Positions 37,192 to 43,420 of a stretch of 64,000 nt of DNA are shown here, piece after piece. The notes beneath the pieces were generated by a model. It was given only the letters and a program-made list of their open reading frames with translations. It did not search any database and was not told the origin of the DNA. Numbering within the stretch: the first letter of the stretch is position 1; every line of letters begins with the position of its first letter. The DNA comes from Chitinophaga skermanii (GTDB lineage: Bacteria > Bacteroidota > Bacteroidia > Chitinophagales > Chitinophagaceae). The stretch covers positions 263,689-327,688 of the forward strand of contig NZ_QLLL01000004.1 of the NCBI RefSeq assembly GCF_003259335.1, read 5' to 3'. Position numbers and translations under genes: made by a program.

Positions 37192-37575
37192 ATGCATATG
37201 GCCACCTTGTATCCGATATTCGTACCCCTTGAGCATATCGACGAAGAATTCCTCAGCTTCTACGAAGTAACGGATTGGTGCAGAGAGAATTTAAAAGAGA
37301 ACTCCCCCAACGCCTATTGGTTAACCCAAGAAGACATACACCTCATCACAAACCGCTCTCACATCCTTCACATCATCAACGAAGAAAGCGGCAGCCAACT
37401 CAGCGAAGGCAACGGCGGCTACATCATAAACCCCGAAGTAAAACAACAAATCTCTGAACGCCTATATTTTGCTAAAGAAAGATTCGTAGGAAGAGAATTG
37501 GAAATTGTAGCACAACTAGTAAAGATGTTCGATGTAGCAATTAAGACAAAGAAGAATATTTATTTTTGCTTTTAA
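37192..37575 (+). CDS. Hypothetical protein
   Basis: 127 residues; Met 3 (37198) is also a good start. No signal peptide, membrane helix or known motif was seen. It has a mixed helix/strand pattern (LEHIDEEFLSFYEVTDWCRE, EGNGGYIINPEVKQQISERL) and ends in a Lys/Phe-rich tail. Codons in the middle are C-rich compared with the PRTase gene before it, and the DNA after it is C-rich and gene-free. It starts immediately after a terminator, so it needs its own promoter, which I could not identify. Confidence that it is a real gene is moderate. Confidence 0.55.
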   Translation: MHMATLYPIFVPLEHIDEEFLSFYEVTDWCRENLKENSPNAYWLTQEDIHLITNRSHILHIINEESGSQLSEGNGGYIINPEVKQQISERLYFAKERFVGRELEIVAQLVKMFDVAIKTKKNIYFCF

Positions 37576-37889
37576 AATCAATCCTCCAATTAAATCCCCC
37601 CCAAAGAAAAAAAACAAACCACAAACCACAAACCCGCATTTCCCCCTATCAGTATTGTGTTGAGGAAACTTGGTTATGCGGAACACCGCCGCACCCAACC
37701 ACAATAGCTCCCCAACCCTCAATACGCCCCCCAAAAGCAACATCCTTGCAAGAGGCCCGCAGAACCACATTCCGAAACACAATACGGGGCCTTTGGAGCG
37801 GCCCTGGAGCGACGAAATACAAGCACAATAAACCTTAAAGAAAATACCTGTACACCACCAACAAAAAAAAGAATTTAGCGCACCGCAGG
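37576..37889. other. C-rich gene-free stretch
   Basis: 314 bases with C far exceeding G on the plus strand and several C-runs. A small hairpin GGGCC/GGCCC lies around 37791-37810. Frames on either strand give low-complexity peptides and are not supported. I see no promoter or terminator that fits the flanking genes. Confidence 0.5.
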
Positions 37890-38831
37890 TTAAAAATACA
37901 TCCAATACCCCCGTAACCTCCCTTGCGAATTCAACTCTAACGTAGGCGCCGGTATCTTCACCATATTCAACACTTGAAACAATACCTTCAAACCTTTCTT
38001 CCGCGTAGGAATTTTCGTTAAATCAATATCAGGCGATAAGTAGAATTGTCGTATGCGAGGAACATTGTTATAGTCATGATACACACCATTCGCATCCGTC
38101 CAAGTATTATCATCACCACCATACATATTCTTAGCACTATAGCCAACGGAAAGCATCAGCCATTTAGGAAGCGACGTGTTTTTAGAGAAAGAAAATATAT
38201 TAGCCGATAGCCAGTAAGTTTGACCATTGTAATCCTTCAACATCCTTTCTGGGAAGCGTGTGCCGAAGATGTCGTTCGTACGTGTTTGTACAACTGGGTC
38301 GTTGCCATAATCTTCTTTATGGTAAGAGAACTTTAAGTGAAACCGTTGTTCATCCCAAGCTAACTCTTGCGCTACCATCATACCGGTGCCGAGTACATTG
38401 GCACCCATATCGTACCAGGAGAATCCCCATTCGGTGCTAAACCCGTCTAATACTTCTATCACCGATTGGTAAGCAAGGCTACTGGCGGCGCCATACCAAA
38501 TTTGTTTTTTCTTGGGAAGGCCCGTCCAGCGCCATAGTTCGCGGCTGTATTTGGCGGTGAAATAGGCGGTGTAAGTATGGCCAATTTTATCCATTTGCAA
38601 CCATTCTTTACCATCGTTGAAGAAGTGAAAATTTGTACGGGCATAGTCTTTATACCAGAATTGGTTGAGGGCTATAAGGCTACCGGTGGCGGCTACGGCA
38701 GTGGTGCCGGTTAGTATCCATACGCGGCTGTTAACGGTGGTATCGGGAATAGTGGTGAAAGACAATTTTTGCTGGGCAAATCCCAGTTGGCCAATCAATA
38801 GGAGTAATATGAGGATGGTCCGTTTCGGCAT
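37890..38831 (-). CDS. DUF2279-like exported protein
   Basis: 313 residues with a signal peptide (MPKRTILILLLLIGQLGFAQ). The segments DKIGHTYTAYFTAKYSREL and EWGFSWYDMGANVLGTGMMV match the DUF2279 pattern, in which a conserved His and Asp sit on helices. The C-terminal half is strand-rich (RIRQFYLSPDIDLTKI) and could be a small barrel. The role is unknown; it is usually an envelope protein. The promoter box TATTTTTA (38849-38856) overlaps the T-tract of the upstream mutase terminator. Confidence 0.8.
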   Translation of the reverse strand: MPKRTILILLLLIGQLGFAQQKLSFTTIPDTTVNSRVWILTGTTAVAATGSLIALNQFWYKDYARTNFHFFNDGKEWLQMDKIGHTYTAYFTAKYSRELWRWTGLPKKKQIWYGAASSLAYQSVIEVLDGFSTEWGFSWYDMGANVLGTGMMVAQELAWDEQRFHLKFSYHKEDYGNDPVVQTRTNDIFGTRFPERMLKDYNGQTYWLSANIFSFSKNTSLPKWLMLSVGYSAKNMYGGDDNTWTDANGVYHDYNNVPRIRQFYLSPDIDLTKIPTRKKGLKVLFQVLNMVKIPAPTLELNSQGRLRGYWMYF

Positions 38832-38848
38832 GTAGTAGGGTTCGGATG

Positions 38849-38888
38849 TAAAAATACCGAAACCGGCTTTTACTGCCGGTTTCGGTAT
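38849..38888 (-). terminator. Mutase terminator overlapping a promoter box
   Basis: ATACCGAAACCGGC (38854-38867) pairs with GCCGGTTTCGGTAT (38875-38888). On the minus strand the stem runs straight into TATTTTTA, which serves as T-tract and also matches the -7 box of the DUF2279 gene starting at 38831. Confidence 0.85.
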
Positions 38889-38909
38889 GCAGCTTTATGC
38901 AAGCCGGTA

Positions 38910-40631
38910 TTATAACTTCATATCAGTGATAATGCCTTTGATTTTAGCATCAAGCGCATTTTCCACGGTGTGGAAATCGGCTTTGCTAGGCAATGGCGCT
39001 TGTACACTGAAGTAGAATTTGATTTTTGGTTCTGTTCCGGAAGGACGGGCAGATATTTTACTACCATCGGCCAATACGAATTGTAAAACGTTCGATACCG
39101 GTAGATCAATGGTAGTAGTAGCACCGGTTTCGAGGTCGGTGATTTTTTGGGTTTGATAGTCGTAGAGTTTCACCACTTTAGCGCCATTGATGGTGCTAGG
39201 TGGATTGCTTCTATAACCTTGCATCATAGCAGCAATTTCTTCTGCGCCTTTCATGCCTTTGCGTGTAATAGAAATGAGGTGTTCTTTAAAGAAACCATAT
39301 TTCGTATATACATCAATCAATTGCTCGAACAATGATTTGCCGCTGTGTTTTGCAAAAGCAGCCATTTCACAGATCATTGCAACAGATGATACGGCATCTT
39401 TATCACGCACATTGTTACCAATCATGTAACCGTACGATTCTTCACCACCGCAGATAAAGTTTTCTTTACCTTCTAATTGGTGAATCAACGAAGCGATCCA
39501 TTTGAAACCTGTTAATACGTTATAGCATTTAATGTTATGCGCTGCTGCGAAAACATCAATTAATTCAGAGGTTACAACTGTTTTACAAACGAAATCATTC
39601 GGTTGTGCTAAGCCTTTTGCTTTACGTTGTTCGATGATATAGTTGAATAATAAAGCAGCGGTTTGGTTACCGTTCAATAAAATCCATTCACCTTCTAAGT
39701 TTTTAACGGCAATGCCTACACGATCGGCATCGGGATCGGTACCGAGTAAAATATCGGCATCCAATTCTTTTGCTTGTTGTAAACCCATGCTCATCGCTTC
39801 CGACTCTTCCGGGTTAGGATATACTACGGTAGGGAAGTTACCATCAGGGTTCGCTTGTGCAGCAACGATGTGAACGTTGTTGAAACCATAACGTTTCAAA
39901 ATTTCGGGTACCAACATAATACCGGTACCGTGAATTGGGGTGTACACGATTTTAAGGTCGTGTTGCTCTTTATTTATACCCGGGTTAATAGAAAGAGATT
40001 GCAACTCTTGCAAGTATGCTTCATCTACTTCTTTACCGATAATTGTAATGTTATGCTCACCGCCATTCCATTTTACTTCGTCGATCGACGCGATTTTCTC
40101 TACTTCGCGGATCACGTTTTTATCGTGTGGTGAAACGAGTTGTGCACCGTCGTTCCAATATGCTTTATAACCGTTGTATTCTTTCGGGTTATGCGATGCG
40201 GTACATACAATACCTGCTTGGGCTTGTAGGTGACGGATAGTGAAAGATAATTCTGGTGTTGGGCGTAAGCTTTCGAATAAGAAAACTTTGATACCATTGG
40301 CGGCCATAACGTTGGCAGCTACTTCGGCAAAGAAGCGGCTGTTGTTACGGCTATCATGCGCGATGGCCATTTTAATTTCGCCGGTGAAGCTTTGTTTTAA
40401 GTAGTTTGCAAATCCTTGTGTAGCCATACCTACAGTATATTTATTCATACGGTTGGTACCTACACCCATAATGCCTCTCAATCCTCCTGTTCCAAATTCG
40501 AGGTTACGGTAGAATGCGTCTGCCAGTTCGTCGGGCGAGCCTGATTGTAATTGTTTTACTGCGGCAATCGTTTCCGCGTCGAATGGGCTTTGTAACCAGC
40601 CTTCTACTTTGCTTTGAATGTTTGCGTCCAT
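38910..40631 (-). CDS. Phosphohexomutase (phosphoglucomutase/phosphomannomutase)
   Basis: 573 residues from the ATG at 40631 (MDANIQSKVEGWL), chosen over a Met 7 codons upstream. The four domain signatures of alpha-D-phosphohexomutases are present: the catalytic phosphoserine at 146 in VCTASHNPKEYNGYK; the metal loop LLGTDPDADRVGIAV; the sugar loop GGEESYGYMIGNNVRDKDAV; and the phosphate-binding SARPSGTEPKIKFYFSV. It moves phosphate between C1 and C6 of hexoses, feeding glycogen, LPS or nucleotide sugar routes. Substrate preference cannot be told. Single gene with a strong terminator. Confidence 0.95.
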   Translation of the reverse strand: MDANIQSKVEGWLQSPFDAETIAAVKQLQSGSPDELADAFYRNLEFGTGGLRGIMGVGTNRMNKYTVGMATQGFANYLKQSFTGEIKMAIAHDSRNNSRFFAEVAANVMAANGIKVFLFESLRPTPELSFTIRHLQAQAGIVCTASHNPKEYNGYKAYWNDGAQLVSPHDKNVIREVEKIASIDEVKWNGGEHNITIIGKEVDEAYLQELQSLSINPGINKEQHDLKIVYTPIHGTGIMLVPEILKRYGFNNVHIVAAQANPDGNFPTVVYPNPEESEAMSMGLQQAKELDADILLGTDPDADRVGIAVKNLEGEWILLNGNQTAALLFNYIIEQRKAKGLAQPNDFVCKTVVTSELIDVFAAAHNIKCYNVLTGFKWIASLIHQLEGKENFICGGEESYGYMIGNNVRDKDAVSSVAMICEMAAFAKHSGKSLFEQLIDVYTKYGFFKEHLISITRKGMKGAEEIAAMMQGYRSNPPSTINGAKVVKLYDYQTQKITDLETGATTTIDLPVSNVLQFVLADGSKISARPSGTEPKIKFYFSVQAPLPSKADFHTVENALDAKIKGIITDMKL

Positions 40632-41002
40632 AATGTCTTTATTTACAAACAACTTTGTTAAAATTGGGATTGTAAAGTAACGATAAAAAAAGGGTAGAAC
40701 AAAAGAAGAACTTCATAACGGGGATAATTCGGCCCTTGTTCTGGGGCTGGAATACAGCAAATTTTCCGCCAAATAATTGTTGTTATATCAATAATTGGCC
40801 TTTTTCGTCATACACGAAAAAAAATTTCACATACCAACACGTTGAGCCTCACGTAGTTGTACGTAAAATGAAAAATAAGCATGAAAATTTTGGGCTATAT
40901 TAAGAAATGTGTGTATCTTTGCGGCGCACCAAGGAAGTAGAATGGATTCTACACACCGTGTTGCAATAATAAATAAGTTTTTTGAAAAAAACAAATAATC
41001 CC
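40632..41002. other. Intergenic region with lipoprotein promoter
   Basis: 371 bases between divergent genes. No open frame is supported. It holds the promoter at 40888-40920 and a short inverted repeat ACGTAgttgTACGT near 40852-40865 that could bind a regulator. The remaining sequence is AT-rich. Confidence 0.5.
40888..40920 (+). promoter_or_regulatory. Strong Bacteroidota promoter of the small lipoprotein
   Basis: TTTG (40888-40891), 21 bases, then TATCTTTG (40913-40920). The spacing is the same as at both tRNA-His genes. The leader would be about 75 bases. Confidence 0.8.
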
Positions 41003-41215
41003 ATGAAAAAGATGAAAATTTTCGTAGCCGTAGTTGCTACCATGTTAGCCGTAAGTTGTAAAAAAGGTAATGTAGTTGATGCCCCTGTGACCACAATTGA
41101 ACAACAAGCCGTTAACGCCCACATCTGGCCTGATAGTGCAAAACAAGATTGGAAAGGTTTAGTGTATGTACACCAAGTTGTTGAGATTAAAGCAACAAAA
41201 GTGAGCAAATCATAA
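41003..41215 (+). CDS. Small lipoprotein, unknown
   Basis: 70 residues from the ATG at 41003. The start MKKMKIFVAVVATMLAVSC carries a lipobox with Cys 19, then a short acidic mature part (KKGNVVDAPVTTIEQQAVNA, IWPDSAKQDWKGLVYVHQVV). No family is recognised. A textbook promoter stands before it and a perfect terminator (41281-41316) after it, so despite its small size it looks like a real, well-expressed single gene. Confidence 0.75.
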   Translation: MKKMKIFVAVVATMLAVSCKKGNVVDAPVTTIEQQAVNAHIWPDSAKQDWKGLVYVHQVVEIKATKVSKS

Positions 41216-41280
41216 CATGCTGTGGCGTGTTTATCCCTAACACTTAAACTTTACGTGTATGTTTTGCAAATACATGGTCA

Positions 41281-41316
41281 AACGCTGGATCTTAAATACT
41301 CTTTAGATCCAGCGTT
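41281..41316 (+). terminator. Terminator of the small lipoprotein gene
   Basis: AACGCTGGATCT and AGATCCAGCGTT pair perfectly around a 12-base loop, followed by a T-rich tail. Confidence 0.9.
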
Positions 41317-41400
41317 ATTATTTTAACCCCCTCTATGCTTCCTCCCGTTACACTTCCCCTCCTATAAAAATTTTACAAGAACGGATTTGTAAAAACAAGT

Positions 41401-41408
41401 TATTTTTG
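41401..41408 (+). promoter_or_regulatory. -7 box of pcm
   Basis: TATTTTTG, exact TAnnTTTG, only 5 bases before the pcm ATG at 41414. Transcription would start at or within a few bases of the start codon. Confidence 0.6.
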
Positions 41409-41413
41409 CGGCC

Positions 41414-42070
41414 ATGCGGTCTTATATTGATGATTATAAACAGAAAGGATTACGTAAGCAACTCGTAGATACGATTAGGAGTAAAGGCATCACGGATGAA
41501 AATGTATTGACAGCTATCAATAATATTCCTCGTCATTTCTTCTTAGATACAGCTTTTGAAGGTATTGCTTACGAAGATCGTGCATTCCCTATCGGGGAAG
41601 GCCAAACGATTTCCCAGCCTTATACAGTGGCGTACCAATCGCAATTATTGGAAGTACGACCTATGGAAAAAATACTTGAAATAGGCACGGGTAGCGCTTA
41701 CCAAGCCTGCGTACTTGCCGAATTAAAAGCGAATGTTTACACGATCGAACGCCAGAAAAAACTCTTCGACGCTAATAAGAATTTCGTTTTCAAAAATAAA
41801 TACAGGAATATTCGCTTCTTCTATGGCGATGGATATGAAGGCTTGCCTACTTACGCTCCGTTTGATAAAGTGATTGTTACTGCTGCAGCGCCTAGCTTAC
41901 CGGCGAAGTTGTTGCAACAGTTGAAGGTAGGGGGGAAGATGGTGATTCCTGTTGGGGAAGGTGATGTGCAACGGATGATGCGGATTACGAAGCTGGGGGA
42001 TGAAGATTTTTCTACTGAAATATTTGATGATTTTTCTTTTGTGCCGATGTTAGCGGGGAAGAAGATGTAA
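41414..42070 (+). CDS. pcm: Protein-L-isoaspartate O-methyltransferase
   Basis: 218 residues, normal length. The substrate loop IGEGQTISQPYTVAYQ and the SAM motif ILEIGTGSAYQACVLAEL are both present, with later PFDKVIVTAAAPSLPAKLL and GGKMVIPVGEG. The enzyme methylates isoaspartyl residues in damaged proteins so that they can be repaired. The -7 box ends 5 bases before the ATG, so the message may be leaderless; the next Met is far inside the protein. The terminator hairpin after the gene is the first part of repeat copy 2. Confidence 0.94.
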   Translation: MRSYIDDYKQKGLRKQLVDTIRSKGITDENVLTAINNIPRHFFLDTAFEGIAYEDRAFPIGEGQTISQPYTVAYQSQLLEVRPMEKILEIGTGSAYQACVLAELKANVYTIERQKKLFDANKNFVFKNKYRNIRFFYGDGYEGLPTYAPFDKVIVTAAAPSLPAKLLQQLKVGGKMVIPVGEGDVQRMMRITKLGDEDFSTEIFDDFSFVPMLAGKKM

Positions 42071-42130
42071 TAAGTTGCCTTGCGGTAGGTGAATACGTGG
42101 GGCTGTAGGTGAATACAATAAAGATATTTT

Positions 42131-42363
42131 TTACAAAGGTTATCTCGTTTTGAGGTAGCCTTTTTTGTTTCCTGGTGGGGCGGCGGTTATGTCTATTTAT
42201 CTTACATCCTAATTGTTACTTTCTTTGCTTCTCCAAAGAAAGTAACCAAAGAAAGGAGGAAAAACGCCGAAAGACTGCGTCGGCGTTTTATCGGGATGTT
42301 GATTAGGCTTCGGTGCTACTGTGGTGAAGGGCGTTCGTTCTTTGTGGTGCCTGTTTTGTTGGG
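42131..42363 (+). repeat. Structured dispersed repeat, copy 2
   Basis: Inverted partner of 33582-33812. It begins with the pcm terminator hairpin (AAAGGTTATC...GAGGTAGCCTTTTTT), then GTTACTTTCTTTG/CAAAGAAAGTAAC (42215-42246), then the AACGCCGA/TCGGCGTT stem (about 42266-42295), then a conserved tail ending near CGTTCTTT and a GCCTGTT word. Most differences from copy 1 lie at the ends. Confidence 0.9.
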
Positions 42364-42419
42364 TGGGTTTGTTGTTGTTTGTATGGTGCTGGTTTTGATT
42401 GGGGGTTAGGGAGGTTGGG

Positions 42420-42551
42420 GCAAAACCTTTAGGGGCGTTAGGACCTAATGGTTTTGGAGGTGGGATATTTGAGGGTTTGGGGTGATGGAGGTTTGAATGG
42501 GATGTTGGAGGGATTGGGAAACTTTTAGGTCCTAACGTCCCTAAAAGTTTA
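42420..42551. repeat. 26-base inverted repeat and direct repeats
   Basis: The word TTTAGGGGCGTTAGGACCTA near 42428 is answered in inverse by TAGGTCCTAACGTCCCTAAA near 42526. The word GATGTTGGAGGGATTGG occurs twice (about 42500 and 42559). No coding frame is supported. Confidence 0.7.
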
Positions 42552-42849
42552 GGCAAAGGATGTTGGAGGGATTGGAAATAGTCGACTAAAGGCTTACTTC
42601 ATGCAAGTAAAATACGGGGTTTGATAAGGTTTTTGTCGACAAAAGGCTTGGAAAATGTCGGAGCGACCCGCGTCAATACTGGGGGTGTGTCGGTAAAAGT
42701 CGGTAAAGAGTCGGAGAAAACTTTGCAGATGCCCGTAAACATTGGGGGGTAATTTGGTGCTTACTGCGGTGAATAGCTTAATATCTTGGAAGTCAATTGA
42801 ATGGTGATTTTTAACCTGCTTTGGGTACTGCGGGGAATAATTGGGTGAG

Positions 42850-42964
42850 CCTTTGACTTCCCTTTGATTTGCCTTTAACGAGCCTTTGAAAACCCTTTGA
42901 AAAGCCTTTGACGACCCTTTGAAAGACTTGGACCTGCCTTTGAAATGCCTTTAAACGGCTTTTG
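42850..42964 (+). repeat. Degenerate 11-base tandem array (array B)
   Basis: Ten or so 11-base units built on S-CCTTTGA-NNN. CTTTG/CTTTA recurs at 42851, 42862, 42873, 42884, 42895, 42906 and 42917, exactly 11 apart. After a one-base slip, units continue at 42938, 42949 and 42960. Bases after the core vary from unit to unit. Confidence 0.85.
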
Positions 42965-42997
42965 CATTTCACTCATTTCCCTTTGGGTGCTTTGAGG

Positions 42998-43140
42998 GGT
43001 ATTGGGAAATACTACCGAAGTACATCCCAAATATATCCCAAATATATCCCAAATATATCTCCCATATTGAAAACACTGGGGGTTACCATTGGAATAACAT
43101 TAGAAGAACATTGGGAGATATTATATTTCACATAAATAGT
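42998..43140 (+). repeat. Degenerate 11-base tandem array (array C)
   Basis: About thirteen 11-base units. ATATATCCCAA occurs at 43031 and 43042 and in variant form at 43020 and 43053. Later units read CCATTGGAATA (43086), ACATTAGAAGA (43097) and ACATTGGGAGA (43108). The stretch 43087-43101 matches the reverse complement of 1667-1681 exactly for 15 bases, and unit order is the same as in array A. Confidence 0.85.
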
Positions 43141-43250
43141 GCAGTAGATCGGCTGAAATGTAGTACTGGATTGAGATAAACTCACTGCGGTGAATATTTG
43201 GGTGAACGAGGTGGCGCATATGGTGTTCATGCTGTGCGACTTCTGAGGGA

Positions 43251-43300
43251 AAGCGGCATAAACCGGCATATTCCGGCATAAAGCGGCACATATAGGCACG
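43251..43300 (+). repeat. 10-base tandem array (array D)
   Basis: Five consecutive 10-base units: AAGCGGCATA, AACCGGCATA, TTCCGGCATA, AAGCGGCACA, TATAGGCACG. The GGCA core is fixed and the flanks vary. Confidence 0.85.
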
Positions 43301-43379
43301 GTGTTTTTTAGGTGCAGTGAGGGGGTGTAGTTTTGGGATAGAGAAAAGCGGCTTCGGCGAAAACTGTTTGATGATAACA

Positions 43380-43410
43380 AAAAAAGCTGCTCTTGCGAGG
43401 CAGCTTTTTT
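43380..43410 (-). terminator. Terminator of the 43421 barrel gene
   Basis: AAAAAAGCTGC and GCAGCTTTTTT pair with a 9-base loop, 11 bases after the stop on the minus strand. Confidence 0.9.
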
Positions 43411-43420
43411 GCTTTTTATT

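Larger units (their letters stand above)
42763..43207 (+). repeat. Three copies of an ACTGCGG...GGGTGA module
   Basis: ACTGCGGTGAATA at 42763, ACTGCGGGGAATAATTGGGTGAGC at 42827-42850 (24 bases), and the related 24-base copy at 43184-43207 beginning ACTGCGGTGAATATTTGGGT. The second copy leads directly into array B. Confidence 0.7.

Noticed and set aside
37516..37905. 129-codon minus-strand frame in the C-rich gap
   Set aside because: The peptide is Cys/Trp/Gly-rich low complexity and overlaps the ends of two real genes.
42209..42556. 115-codon frame rich in Pro, Asn and Thr
   Set aside because: It crosses repeat copy 2 and the 26-base inverted repeat. The composition is that of repeats, not a folded protein.
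42850..43300. CRISPR array
   Set aside because: Units are 10-11 bases with no spacers and drift in sequence; no cas genes are present.
43012..43380. 122-codon frame on the minus strand
   Set aside because: It is read through the 11-base and 10-base arrays; the period is not a multiple of three and the peptide has no consistent pattern.
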